DNA of 64,000 nt, taken from assembly GCF_000226255.1 (NCBI RefSeq), contig NZ_AGFG01000064.1, forward strand, positions 84,169 to 148,168. Reading direction: 5' to 3'. The notes beneath the pieces are model-generated. The model had not been told where the DNA came from and searched no databases. It was given only the letters and a program-made list of their open reading frames with translations. This DNA comes from Desulfovibrio sp. A2 (GTDB taxonomy: Bacteria; Desulfobacterota; Desulfovibrionia; Desulfovibrionales; Desulfovibrionaceae). The number at the start of each line of letters is the position of its first letter. Within the stretch, counting starts at the first letter, position 1. The position numbers and the translations under genes are program-made. Below are positions 18,468-26,984 of this stretch, piece by piece.

Positions 18468-19322
18468 ATGAGCAAGGATGCCGGGAAGGGCATGTGGGAC
18501 GAAGCCGTCGGATTGTTTGCCGACGATGCCGAACTGGCGCGGGCGGGCAGGATGGTGGCGTACGTTGCGCCCGTCAGTTCGGTGGGGGCCGCCCGTCCGG
18601 GCGGCACGCTGGATTGCGAAGGGCGGTTGTTCCTGCCGGGGGGGGGCGGCGCGGCCAGCGGGGAAGGGCCGTGCGGCGGCGTACCCGGCGTGCTCTTGCT
18701 GCACGAATACACCGGGCTTGGCGGCTATCTGTTCCGCAGCGCCGCGCGGCTGGCGGAGGCCGGGTACGCCGTGCTGTGCGCCGACCTGTACGGCACGGCG
18801 TTGCGGCCGACGGATTTCGAGCAGGCCCGCGCCTGTCTGCGCCCGCTGCGCGACGACCGGGCGCTGCTGCTCTTGCGCGCGCGGGCCGGGCTGGATGCGC
18901 TGGCCGGTGTGCCCGGCGTGGATGCCGGGCGTCTGCTGGCCATGGGCTTTTCCCTGGGCGGCGGGGCCGTGCTGGAACTGGTCCGTTCCGGTGCGCCCCT
19001 GTGCGGCGCGGCCAGCATGTACGGCTACCTTTCCTCGTCGCAACAGGCAGTGCCCGGCGCGGCGCATTGCCCGCTGGTTGTGCACCTGGCCGGGCATGAC
19101 CACGTCGTCCCCCTGCGCGAGGTGGAACCCTTCGTGCGCGAGATGGCCGACGCGGGTGTGGACTGCCGGGTGGTGCTGCACGCGGGCGCGGGACACGGCT
19201 TTTGCAACGCGGCGTACGGAACCGGCTTCGACGCCACGGCGTCATGGTACTGCCCGCGCACCGAGGCAAGCGCGTGGGATGACGTGCTGCGCTTTTTCGG
19301 GGAGTGTCTGATGAACGGGTGA
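18468..19322 (+). CDS. Dienelactone hydrolase family alpha/beta hydrolase
   Basis: 284 residues. VLLLHEYTGLGGYLFRSAAR carries the oxyanion strand, GFSLGG (about 160-165) is the nucleophile elbow with Ser in place of the Cys of true dienelactone hydrolases, DHVVPL supplies the acid region, and AGHGFCN the catalytic His. It probably hydrolyses an ester or lactone in the cytoplasm; the substrate is unknown. The start at ATG after GGGAGGG gives a normal family length. It converges on the glycosidase gene with only 17 bases between stops. Confidence 0.87.
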   Translation: MSKDAGKGMWDEAVGLFADDAELARAGRMVAYVAPVSSVGAARPGGTLDCEGRLFLPGGGGAASGEGPCGGVPGVLLLHEYTGLGGYLFRSAARLAEAGYAVLCADLYGTALRPTDFEQARACLRPLRDDRALLLLRARAGLDALAGVPGVDAGRLLAMGFSLGGGAVLELVRSGAPLCGAASMYGYLSSSQQAVPGAAHCPLVVHLAGHDHVVPLREVEPFVREMADAGVDCRVVLHAGAGHGFCNAAYGTGFDATASWYCPRTEASAWDDVLRFFGECLMNG

Positions 19323-19339
19323 AGTCCCAGCCGGACGGG

Positions 19340-20335
19340 CTAGAACTGCGGCGTGGGCCGTTCGCGGTCGTCGGGGAACAGGCCGGGCTGCGGGGGCGTG
19401 GCCTTGCGGCGCGCGCCCAGCACGTTGGGCAGGGGGGCGGCCGCGTTGCCGCCGCTCCAGAAGTCGGCCGGGTGGCGGCCCATCCAGACGTCGGTGCGCA
19501 GGGGCGTGCGCAGGTACAGTCCGGCCTGCGGGCCGCCCTCCACGTACATCACGTCGCGGATGTCGATGGGCAGTGCCAGCAGGATGGTGGCAAAGCGCCA
19601 CGCCGTGATCGGTTCGCGGCAGTGCAGGAACAGGATGGCCCCGCTTGCGTCCTGCCCCACGGCGGCCACGGAGTACAACGGCCCGCCCTGCGGCCACAGG
19701 ATGCGCCGGTTGGCCCCGATGAGCCGGTAGTTCTGCACCACCGAGCGGTACTGCGGCAGCAGCGCCTCCCACGGGTCGGCGGTGCGGTCCAACAGATCAG
19801 CTTGGGGCAGATCAGCCTGGGGCAGATCGGGCGATTGCGGCCCGAACACGAAGAACGCGCCCAGGTTGCCGCCAATGCGGGGGTTGTTCAGGTGTTCGCC
19901 GTTGCGCAGGTAGCCGGTGCTGGTGCGCGCGTCGGGAAGGTACATGCTGGCGTTGATCACCGCGTTCAGGTCGTGGCGGCGGCCCCATTCGGCCAGCGAA
20001 AGGGCTGGTTCGCCTTCTTCCGACGTGGTGTGCAGGCTGAATTCGTAGTAGGCGGGATCGATGCGCACCGCCACGATGCGCTCGGGGCCATCGGGCGCGT
20101 CGGGCGCGGTGAACACCCCCAGTTGCAGCCCGGTGTCCAGTTCGGTCCAGCCGGGCGCGTCATCCGCCCGGGCCAGGTCCACCGGAAACAATACCATGCC
20201 CCATGCCCCCAGCATGGCCAGCACGGCCAGCGTGGACGCCAGCCCACGCAGGGTGCGCGCGCAGACTCCCGGCCGGACGAGGCCGACCAGGGCGGGGCGC
20301 GCGGACGCGGCGGAGGGGAGGGCGGTGACGGTCAT
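19340..20335 (-). CDS. Phosphodiester glycosidase/exopolysaccharide-type secreted protein (NAGPA/DUF2233-like)
   Basis: 331 residues. A positively charged N-terminus and a hydrophobic segment (about 30-50) ending ARADDAP look like a signal peptide or anchor. The mature part has DLNAVINASMYLPDARTSTG, GGNLGAFFVFG, and RDVMYVEGGPQAGLYL, which fit the phosphodiester glycosidase family (formerly DUF2233) that cleaves sugar-phosphodiesters. QADLPQADL reflects a 15-bp tandem repeat in the gene. An envelope glycan role is inferred. The start at MTVTALPS is a choice; the frame is open about 87 codons further but that part looks non-coding. Confidence 0.75.
   Translation of the reverse strand: MTVTALPSAASARPALVGLVRPGVCARTLRGLASTLAVLAMLGAWGMVLFPVDLARADDAPGWTELDTGLQLGVFTAPDAPDGPERIVAVRIDPAYYEFSLHTTSEEGEPALSLAEWGRRHDLNAVINASMYLPDARTSTGYLRNGEHLNNPRIGGNLGAFFVFGPQSPDLPQADLPQADLLDRTADPWEALLPQYRSVVQNYRLIGANRRILWPQGGPLYSVAAVGQDASGAILFLHCREPITAWRFATILLALPIDIRDVMYVEGGPQAGLYLRTPLRTDVWMGRHPADFWSGGNAAAPLPNVLGARRKATPPQPGLFPDDRERPTPQF
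19793..19822. repeat. 15-bp tandem repeat inside the glycosidase gene
   Basis: CAGATCAGCTTGGGG followed by CAGATCAGCCTGGGG, then a partial third copy. It encodes QADLP twice in frame, so copy changes would not break the gene. Confidence 0.75.
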
Positions 20336-20848
20336 GGCGGATACGGGGCGGGTATGGCGGTGCGGTGGCGGCCAGGCCGACGGCAATGGTCCGGCGGGTT
20401 GCGTTGCCGGGCTGGCGCGACGGCTGGCGGACAAGGGCACAGGGGAACAGCGGAACGGGGGAACACGGGCGCGAGGCTGTGGCCTCGCCCGTGCCGGGTG
20501 GGCGCGCACCCCCCGGCGCAGGGAGGCAGTGTAGGGGAAACCCTTGCGCGGCGCAACGGGCAGCGGAGGTCGGGCTTCTGGCGCGGCTGGGAACATTTCA
20601 ATATTGACATATCAAGATAGCTTGATATAGAACGGTTCCACAAGATGGAAGGCGCAGGGCGCGTCACTTGCCGGTCGGCCGATTTCGGCATGCTTTGGCT
20701 CCGCCCCCCGGTCTAGCCAGTCGGGCCAGTCGCCTCGGTCTGGCCCTTCGCGCCGCCAGACCCGGTGGACCGCAGGTCAGCCCGCCGCCATCCGGACCCA
20801 CACGACAGTACACGCAGCACGCCAGCGCATGGCGGCAAAGGACACGCC
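20336..20848. other. Divergent intergenic region upstream of metF
   Basis: 513 bases between the glycosidase start and metF. The functional part seems to be 20604-20631, a clear promoter with an overlapping palindrome. The remaining sequence is GC-rich with no convincing gene or riboswitch. Confidence 0.5.
20604..20631 (+). promoter_or_regulatory. metF promoter with overlapping palindromic operator (SahR-like)
   Basis: A perfect TTGACA box (20604-20609) and TATAGA (20626-20631) are 16 bases apart. Overlapping the spacer is the palindrome ATATCAAG-ATAG-CTTGATAT (20609-20628). Such AT-rich ATCAAG/CTTGAT palindromes are typical of ArsR-family SahR, which controls S-adenosylhomocysteine/methionine genes in Desulfovibrio and other Proteobacteria. 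The regulator assignment is inference from motif and target gene. Binding there would block RNA polymerase. Confidence 0.7.
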
Positions 20849-21724
20849 GTGAAGATCAGAGACCGCATCGCCGCCAGCACCAGCCCCTTCTATTCGCTGG
20901 AGTTCTTTCCCCCCAAGGAGCGGGAGAACTGGCCCGGCTTTTTCACCACCGTGGAACGGCTGAAGGCCCTGAACCCGCTGTTCGCCTCGGTCACTTACGG
21001 GGCGGGCGGCTCCACCCAGGACAACACGCTGGAAATCACCTCGTACCTCAAGAACGTCATGGGGCTTGAGCCCATGGCCCACCTGACCTGCGTGGGCGCC
21101 ACGCGCGAGCGCATCGCCGACTACCTGCGCCGCCTGCGCGAAGTGAACGTGGACAACGTGCTGGCCCTGCGCGGCGACGCCCCGAAGGGGCAGGACTTCG
21201 ACTGGGACACGGCCGAATTCCGCTATGCCGCCGACCTGGTGCGCTTCACCCGCAGCGAGCAGCCCGACATGGGCGTGGGCGTGGCCGGGTACCCGGCGGC
21301 CCACCCCGAATCGCCCAGCTTCGCCAGCGACCTGCGCCACACGGCCGATAAGGTCAACGCCGGGGCGGACTTCATCGTCACCCAGTTGTTCTTCGACGTG
21401 CGCGAGTATTTCGATTTCGTGGAGCGGCTGCGCGGCCTTGGCGTAGACAAGCCGGTGCTGCCGGGCATTCTGCCCATCCAGAGCCTGGAGTCGGTGCGGC
21501 GCATCCTTTCGCTGTGCGGGGCCAACATTCCCGGCAACCTGTACCTGGAACTGGAGGCCGCCAACGAAAAGGGCGGGGCAGAGGCCGTGAAGGAGGCGGG
21601 CATCGCCTTCGCGCAGCGGCAGATTCGTACCTTGCTGGACGGCGGCGCGCCGGGCATCCACCTGTATACGCTGAACCGTGCCGACACCTGCCTGCGCATC
21701 GCCGAAGCGGTGGGCATGAAGTAG
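20849..21724 (+). CDS. metF: 5,10-methylenetetrahydrofolate reductase
   Basis: 291 residues, normal MetF length, single TIM barrel with FAD. SLEFFPPKERENW opens the fold with the catalytic Glu. FASVTYGAGGSTQDNT, AHLTCVGATRERI, LALRGDAPKG, GVAGYPAAHPE and FIVTQLFFD are the family motifs in order. It reduces methylene-THF to methyl-THF for methionine synthesis or, in anaerobes, the methyl branch of C1 metabolism. The start is GTG, preceded by AAAGGA; the residues upstream are not conserved. It is probably under the SahR-like operator. Confidence 0.96.
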   Translation: MKIRDRIAASTSPFYSLEFFPPKERENWPGFFTTVERLKALNPLFASVTYGAGGSTQDNTLEITSYLKNVMGLEPMAHLTCVGATRERIADYLRRLREVNVDNVLALRGDAPKGQDFDWDTAEFRYAADLVRFTRSEQPDMGVGVAGYPAAHPESPSFASDLRHTADKVNAGADFIVTQLFFDVREYFDFVERLRGLGVDKPVLPGILPIQSLESVRRILSLCGANIPGNLYLELEAANEKGGAEAVKEAGIAFAQRQIRTLLDGGAPGIHLYTLNRADTCLRIAEAVGMK

Positions 21725-21743
21725 CTGCCTGATGATGCCGGGC

Positions 21744-21776
21744 AAGCCGCGCGGAGCTTGACTTTCCGTGCGGCTT
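21744..21776 (+). terminator. Hairpin after metF
   Basis: AAGCCGCGCGGA and TCCGTGCGGCTT pair at 11 of 12 positions 20 bases after the metF stop. No T-run follows, so termination may be weak. Confidence 0.45.
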
Positions 21777-21779
21777 CGG

Positions 21780-22028
21780 CAATATGGGAATTGCTGATTG
21801 TTTGATCAGTTTGTTCGCGTCGCAGGGCAACACACGGCGCGGACGCATCTCACCGCATTTTCAGGCGAGGCACGGCGCGGATGGCACCCGCACCGGCCCG
21901 CGCCACGTCGGGAACACAACGGTCATGGTACCGGCTGCGCAAGAGGGCTTGCCAGTTCCCGATTGGCGCGGCGCGCCGCCGCCAGCGGTTCAAGGCCCCC
22001 GGAGCCGCCAGGTCTCCGGGGGCTTTTT
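21780..22028 (+). ncRNA. Candidate small RNA or long leader ending in an intrinsic terminator
   Basis: The 497-base gap between metF and the GT9 gene contains a strong terminator at 21995-22028 (GCCCCCGGAG, nine-base loop, CTCCGGGGGC, five T residues). It lies about 270 bases after metF and 190 before the next gene, so something transcribed ends there. Either an unannotated small RNA or the true 3' end of metF would explain it. I find no match to 6S, SRP RNA, tmRNA or RNase P signatures. The 5' end is a guess. Confidence 0.3.
21995..22028 (+). terminator. Strong intrinsic terminator in metF-GT9 gap
   Basis: Perfect ten-base arms GCCCCCGGAG and CTCCGGGGGC followed by TTTTT. Confidence 0.85.
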
Positions 22029-22221
22029 CCGTGGGCAGTACAGTGGTCCGTGCTGCACGTGGTGGGGGCGTAGCGCTTCGGGGCCGCCCATGGATGGTGC
22101 GGGTGGGCGGCGCATGGTTCTTGTCCGTCCTTTCCGCGACGGGCCGCATTCCCGCGTTTCCCTCCGGTTGACGCACCGTGCGCAAGACGGTAGCACGGCA
22201 CCATTCCAGACCGGAGCACCC

Positions 22222-23331
22222 GTGAACAGCACATCCCCCATCCCTTCGCCCGCGGTTCCCGCCGCCGGTCATTCCGGCCCCCCCATCATCGACCCCGCCA
22301 GCGTGCGGCGCATCCTGGTCTGCCAGTTGCGGCAGATCGGCGACGTGCTGCTGGCCACCCCTTCGCTGGAACTGCTGCACCGCGCCTTTCCCCATGCCGA
22401 GTTGCACGTGCTCACCGAGCGCAAATGCACTCCCATGCTGGAGGGCAACCCCGTCGTGCACAAGGTGTGGGCCATCGACAAGAAGGACCTTGCCTCGCTT
22501 GCCCGCGAGGTGGCCTTTTATTGGAAGGTGGCGCGCACCGGCTTCGACGTGGTGGTGGATTTTCAGCAGCTGCCGCGCTGCCGATGGGTGGTGGCGATGT
22601 CGCGCGCCCGGGTGCGCCTGTCGTACACGCCGGAATGGTACAACCGCTGGCTGTTCACCCACTGGGTGAAGCCGCGCTCGGGCTACGCCGCCATGGCCAA
22701 GGCCAGCGTGCTGGAGCCGCTGGGGGTGCGCTGGAACGGCGAGCGACCCCGGCTGTACCTGTCCGACGCGGAACGCGCCGCCGCGCGCGATCTGCTGGCT
22801 TCGCTGGGCCTTGCGCCGGGGCAGCGGCTGATCACCGTGGACCCCACGCACCGCCGCGTCACCCGGCGTTGGCCCGCCGAACACTACGGCAGGCTGCTTT
22901 CGCTGGCTGCCGCGCGGGATACTTCGCTGCGGTTCATGCCGCTGTTCGGCCCCGGCGAGGAGGAGGACGTGCGCGCTGTGACGGCGGCCTGCGGCTGCCC
23001 GGAAAAGGTGCTGATGCCCGGGCGCATGCTGTCGCTGCGCGAAATGGCCGCCTGCATCGCGGAAGCCATGCTGCACGTGGGCAACTGTTCCGCGCCGTGC
23101 CACATCGCCACGGCGGTGGGCACGCCCACCTTCGTGGTACGTGGGGCCACCAGCAAGGCGTGGTCCTTTCCCGCGCCGGAACATTTCCACATGGCGCTGG
23201 GGCTGGACTGCCAGCCCTGCAACCGCAACGAATGCGCCAATCCGGAGCAGTTGGCCTGCTTGGTGCGCCTGACGCCGGAAACGGTGTGCGACGCCATGCT
23301 GGGCCACCTTGCCGCCGTGGGGCGGGGGTAG
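22222..23331 (+). CDS. Glycosyltransferase family 9 (heptosyltransferase-like)
   Basis: 369 residues. ILVCQLRQIGDVLLATPSLE is the GT9 N-terminal motif, LITVDPTHRRVTRRWPAEHY the start of the ADP-binding half, and EAMLHVGNCSAPCHIATAVG the conserved donor-site loop (usually D/NSGPxH). GT9 enzymes add heptose to the lipopolysaccharide inner core. The C-terminus has CQPCNRNECA with paired cysteines, seen in several GT9 proteins. The start is a GTG after CGGAG; the frame is open far upstream without family features. It stands alone, away from the polysaccharide cluster at the window start. Confidence 0.9.
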   Translation: MNSTSPIPSPAVPAAGHSGPPIIDPASVRRILVCQLRQIGDVLLATPSLELLHRAFPHAELHVLTERKCTPMLEGNPVVHKVWAIDKKDLASLAREVAFYWKVARTGFDVVVDFQQLPRCRWVVAMSRARVRLSYTPEWYNRWLFTHWVKPRSGYAAMAKASVLEPLGVRWNGERPRLYLSDAERAAARDLLASLGLAPGQRLITVDPTHRRVTRRWPAEHYGRLLSLAAARDTSLRFMPLFGPGEEEDVRAVTAACGCPEKVLMPGRMLSLREMAACIAEAMLHVGNCSAPCHIATAVGTPTFVVRGATSKAWSFPAPEHFHMALGLDCQPCNRNECANPEQLACLVRLTPETVCDAMLGHLAAVGRG

Positions 23332-23732
23332 GCTGACGGCAGCCGCGCCACGGGCCGTCTGGCCCCACGGTTGGCGGCTGTTGCTGTTTAGCGCCGGTGG
23401 TGTCGTCCGGGCCGCCCCGGAGATTATAAAAGGGGCCGCGTGTTCGGGCTTTCGCGGCGTGTGGAAAGCGGCTACACTACCATGCGGCCTCCTTCGGGCG
23501 GTTCGGGCAGTGAGGCGGCAGACGGGCCATGCCCGGCCAGTGCCGTCGGGGCTGGTGCGCGGCAGGGGATGCGTCCGTGAATGTGCACGGGCATGCACAA
23601 GCCGCCCCGGATGGGGGCGACGCGTTGCGGAGCGCCGGTGATTTCATGCCGTGTCATGCAGCAGTGGCCGCCATGCACGGAAACATGCGGAGAATACATG
23701 TCTCGGTACTGTCGCTTTTGCGCTCATGCAAC
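23332..23732. other. Intergenic region between GT9 gene and tRNA-Lys
   Basis: About 400 bases. It has one AT-rich patch (AGATTATAAAAGG near 23420-23433) that could be a promoter, and several short inverted repeats. The open frames here overlap the tRNA antisense strand or lack coding character. I see no supported gene. Confidence 0.35.
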
Positions 23733-23768
23733 GCAAAAACCCCGCAGCGGGTTTCCACTGCGGGGTTT
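23733..23768 (-). terminator. Intrinsic terminator of tRNA-Lys
   Basis: On the minus strand AACCCCGCAG, a ten-base loop, and CTGCGGGGTT are followed by TTTGC. It begins ten bases after the tRNA 3' end. Confidence 0.85.
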
Positions 23769-23777
23769 CGTTTGCTC

Positions 23778-23853
<76 letters not shown>

Positions 23854-23873
23854 AGCGCCTCAACGCGAAGGGG

Positions 23874-23902
23874 AAACTAAAGAGAACCCGCTCCGAAGTC
23901 AA
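23874..23902 (-). promoter_or_regulatory. Promoter of tRNA-Lys
   Basis: On the minus strand TTGACT (23902-23897) and TAGTTT (23879-23874) are 17 bases apart, with the tRNA 5' end 20 bases beyond the -10 box. Confidence 0.5.
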
Positions 23903-23939
23903 GCGGATTTTTTCGGGGCTTTGAATTTTTTCCAACATT

Positions 23940-26144
23940 ATGAAAAAATATAATCATACAAGAATGTTAGTGCAGAGGTTTTGTGGGGCGCGGTGGCTTG
24001 CCGCGTTGCTGATCGGGCTGCTATGGGCCACGCTGCCCGGCATGTCCGCCAGGGGCGCCGATTCGGACGGGCCTTCCGCCCCACTGGGAGGCTCTCCGGG
24101 GCTCGGCCCCCGCCCGGAAATCACCACCGAAACCTTCCGCGCGGTGCGCGGCGGCGAGGAAGGCGCGCTGGTTGTCGTATGGCTGGACCTGCCCGTCGGA
24201 TACCACGCCTACGCAAACGATACGGACGGCAGCGGCGGCAAGGGCGGCGTGGGCCTGCCCACCGTGGTCACCGTGCGCGCCGCTTCGTCCCAGTCCTTGG
24301 GCGCGGGGGCTCCGCCGACTCCGGCAGTGGCGGCGGGCGTGCTGTACCCGCCGGGCCGCGAAATCATGGATCCCTTGACGCCCGGCCAACGGGTACGTGT
24401 GTACGAGGGGCGTGCGCCGGTGTTCGTGCGCCTGCCGCAAGAGTATCTGGATAGCGACCTGGTGGCGGCGGTTTCACTGCTGCTCTGCTCAGACCGCAAT
24501 TGCTTGCCGTATCGCGGTGGCGTCGAATTCCGCGTGGAGTCCGACGCGCTGGCCGGGTTGCCCCGCGCCGACGAGCAACCATGGGCGGAGGACCTTCGCG
24601 CTGCCCGGCCCGCCGTGCAGGGGGTATCCGCTAGGCAGGATGGGGGGGCGCAGTCCGTTTCGCCCCGCGCCGGGGAAAAGGGAAGCACCGCCTCCGCCAC
24701 AGCCGCTCCGCCCGCCACGACCGGGTCCGCGCCGGACGCGGCGGCCCCGCAGGAGCAGGGCGACAGGGTGACCATCCCCTTCGGCAAGGGCGGACGCTCG
24801 GTGCCCCTGCCGGGCATGCCCGACGCCCAGGCCGCCGCCAACGCCACCGCTGGGGCGGGCGGCGTGGTGTCTGCTCCGCCCGGGGCCATCCACTGGAATT
24901 TCGCGCCGCGCTACCTGGTGCCGGAACTCGAGGTGTCCGGCCTTGGCAAGGCGCTGCTGCTGGGGCTGCTGGCGGGCCTGCTGCTGAACCTGATGCCCTG
25001 CGTGCTGCCGGTGATCAGCCTGAAGCTGAGCGGCTTCGTGGCCGTGGCGGGGATTGGCGGCGACGACGAGCGCAAGGCGCATTTTCGCGAACACAACCTG
25101 CTGTTCGCGGCCGGGATCATGGCGTGGTTCCTGCTGCTGGCGTTCATCCTGGGCGGGGCTGGCCTGGCCTGGGGCCAGCTGTTCCAGCGGCCCGGCGTGG
25201 TCATGGGGCTGCTGGTGGTGGTCTTTGGCCTGGGGCTCAGCATGTTCGGGCTGTTCACCTTGCCCGTGCTGGACCTGAAGGCCGTGGCGACCCCCGGATC
25301 GGGTCGGTCGCAGCCGTTCTTCACCGGGCTGGTGGCCACGCTGCTGGCCACCCCGTGCAGCGGTCCGCTGCTGGGCGGCGTGCTGGGCTGGGCCTTTCAG
25401 CAGCCGCCGGAGATCATGGCCTTCGTGTTCACCTCGGTGGGGCTCGGCATGGCCCTGCCGTACCTGCTGCTGGCGGCCCGGCCCGGCCTGGTGCGCCATT
25501 TCCCCAGGCCCGGGGCGTGGACAGGCACGCTGGAGCAGCTTGTGGGCTTCTTCCTGATGGGCACCGCGCTGTACCTGCTGACCATCCTGCCGGATGCGTG
25601 GATGATGCCCGCGCTGGTCTCCCTGCTGGCCGTGGCCTTCGCCGCGTGGATGTGGGGGCGTTGGGCCGGGCTGGACGCCTCGCCGCGCCGCCGGACAGCG
25701 GTGCGCTTCGCCGCGTCGGCGCTGGTGGCGGCGACGGTGTGGCTGGCCTTCGCGCCGTCGGCCCCGCCCGCGCGTTGGGAACCCTTCGAGCCTGCAGCGT
25801 TCCGGGCCATGCTGGGGCGCGAGATGCTCATCGTGGACTTTACCGCCGACTGGTGCCCAAACTGCAAGCTGCTGGAGCAGACCACCCTGTCCGACGATGC
25901 GGTGTCCGAATGGGCGCGGCGCTACGGCGCGCGGCTGGTGCGGGTGGACATGACGGCGGAATCGCCAGAGGCCCAGGCCCTGCTGCGCTCGCTGGGCAGC
26001 AGCAGCATTCCCGTGGTGGCGCTGTTCCCCAAGGGGATATTGTCCGCCTCTCCGGTGGTGCTGCGCGACCTGTTCACCACCGGGCAGATGGAGCAGGCCC
26101 TGCTGGAGGCGTTCGGCAAGCCCAAGCAGGAGTGGAAGGATTAA
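23940..26144 (+). CDS. dsbD: Thiol:disulfide interchange protein DsbD
   Basis: 734 residues in the order of DsbD. A signal segment (about 18-36) is followed by a periplasmic DsbD-N-like domain to about 340, interrupted by a 70-residue Ala/Pro-rich stretch. The eight-TM electron conduit carries LMPCVLPVISLKLSG (Cys about 352) and ATPCSGPLLGG (Cys about 470). The C-terminal thioredoxin domain has FTADWCPNCKLLE (about 638). It moves electrons from cytoplasmic thioredoxin to periplasmic thiol proteins, including cytochrome c maturation factors. The first eight codons are AT-rich and lack a clear ribosome-binding site; an ATG at 23964 is an alternative start. Confidence 0.93.
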   Translation: MKKYNHTRMLVQRFCGARWLAALLIGLLWATLPGMSARGADSDGPSAPLGGSPGLGPRPEITTETFRAVRGGEEGALVVVWLDLPVGYHAYANDTDGSGGKGGVGLPTVVTVRAASSQSLGAGAPPTPAVAAGVLYPPGREIMDPLTPGQRVRVYEGRAPVFVRLPQEYLDSDLVAAVSLLLCSDRNCLPYRGGVEFRVESDALAGLPRADEQPWAEDLRAARPAVQGVSARQDGGAQSVSPRAGEKGSTASATAAPPATTGSAPDAAAPQEQGDRVTIPFGKGGRSVPLPGMPDAQAAANATAGAGGVVSAPPGAIHWNFAPRYLVPELEVSGLGKALLLGLLAGLLLNLMPCVLPVISLKLSGFVAVAGIGGDDERKAHFREHNLLFAAGIMAWFLLLAFILGGAGLAWGQLFQRPGVVMGLLVVVFGLGLSMFGLFTLPVLDLKAVATPGSGRSQPFFTGLVATLLATPCSGPLLGGVLGWAFQQPPEIMAFVFTSVGLGMALPYLLLAARPGLVRHFPRPGAWTGTLEQLVGFFLMGTALYLLTILPDAWMMPALVSLLAVAFAAWMWGRWAGLDASPRRRTAVRFAASALVAATVWLAFAPSAPPARWEPFEPAAFRAMLGREMLIVDFTADWCPNCKLLEQTTLSDDAVSEWARRYGARLVRVDMTAESPEAQALLRSLGSSSIPVVALFPKGILSASPVVLRDLFTTGQMEQALLEAFGKPKQEWKD

Positions 26145-26174
26145 GCGGCAGACGGTACGCCGCAAGGATGCGAT

Positions 26175-26207
26175 GCGCCGTCCGGGCAATGCCCGGACGG
26201 CGCTTTT
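26175..26207 (+). terminator. Intrinsic terminator after dsbD
   Basis: Perfect 13-bp arms GCGCCGTCCGGGC and GCCCGGACGGCGC around AAT, followed by TTTT, 30 bases after the stop. Confidence 0.9.
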
Positions 26208-26280
26208 GTCGTCGTGCCACGAGACGCGTGGCGCGGGAGACGTCAGGCTGCGGAGGCCCCGCCAACGTTGGCCAACGGGG

Positions 26281-26799
26281 CTAATCGCGCACGAAGGTGC
26301 GGTACATCAGCGACATGCCCAGCATGTTGGCGGCCGACTGCACGGCGTCCACGATGTCCGATTCGCGCCAGCCCAGTTCCACCAGCGCGTCGATGTCCGC
26401 GCGGGTGACCGCGCCCGGTTCGTTCACGGCCTTGGTCACGAAGGCCAGCACGGCGGCTTCGCTTTCGTCCAGCGGGGTTTCCACGGGCTTGCAGGACAGG
26501 TTGGCGATGTCGCCTTCGCTCATGCCCTGGGCGCGCAGCAGGTCGTGGTTGAACACGGCGCACGGGGCGTAGGCGAACTTTTCCGAGGCCACGTAACGGA
26601 TGGCCGCCAGCAGCGGGGGCGTGAGCCGGTCGTGGTGGCGGAAATAGCGGATCATGTTGGCCTGGCGCTCCATCAGGCCGGGGGTTGCGCTCAAGAGGCG
26701 CATGGGCACGGGAATGTCGATCTGCGCGGGAACCAAGGCGTAGGTGTCGGCCACGATGCCTTCGGCCTTGTCGCGTTCCACGGTGTTCACGAGATACAT
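26281..26799 (-). CDS. AhpD-like/carboxymuconolactone decarboxylase family protein
   Basis: 172 residues, all-helical, resembling AhpD/CMD peroxidase-related proteins: RLLSATPGLMERQANMIRYF, LLAAIRYVASEKF and the long helix ESDIVDAVQSAANMLGM. The usual CxxC-x3-H active site is altered to YAPCAVFNH, with a single cysteine, so classical alkylhydroperoxidase chemistry is doubtful. It is probably controlled by the TetR regulator upstream, since its promoter holds the same operator. A redox or electrophile stress role is inferred. Confidence 0.8.
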   Translation of the reverse strand: MYLVNTVERDKAEGIVADTYALVPAQIDIPVPMRLLSATPGLMERQANMIRYFRHHDRLTPPLLAAIRYVASEKFAYAPCAVFNHDLLRAQGMSEGDIANLSCKPVETPLDESEAAVLAFVTKAVNEPGAVTRADIDALVELGWRESDIVDAVQSAANMLGMSLMYRTFVRD

Positions 26800-26832
26800 G
26801 GGGGTCTCCTTGGTCTGACGGTTGGCTTGTAG

Positions 26833-26847
26833 TAGACCGGTCGCCTA
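26833..26847. promoter_or_regulatory. TetR-type operator upstream of the AhpD-like gene
   Basis: TAGACCGGTCGCCTA, 33 bases upstream of the AhpD-like start. It matches the site in the tetR promoter (27578-27592) at 13 of 15 positions. Confidence 0.7.
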
Positions 26848-26984
26848 GTTAGATGGCCGGATGTTCCCTGTGCTGGATCGAGCGGTTTCACGGGGTGCGG
26901 GAGCGGGAGAGGAAGCTAGGTGCCTGTTGTGGAGGGCGGGCCTGCTCCGGCGGACGCGCCCGTCGTTTTCGCCGCTTTTGGCCG

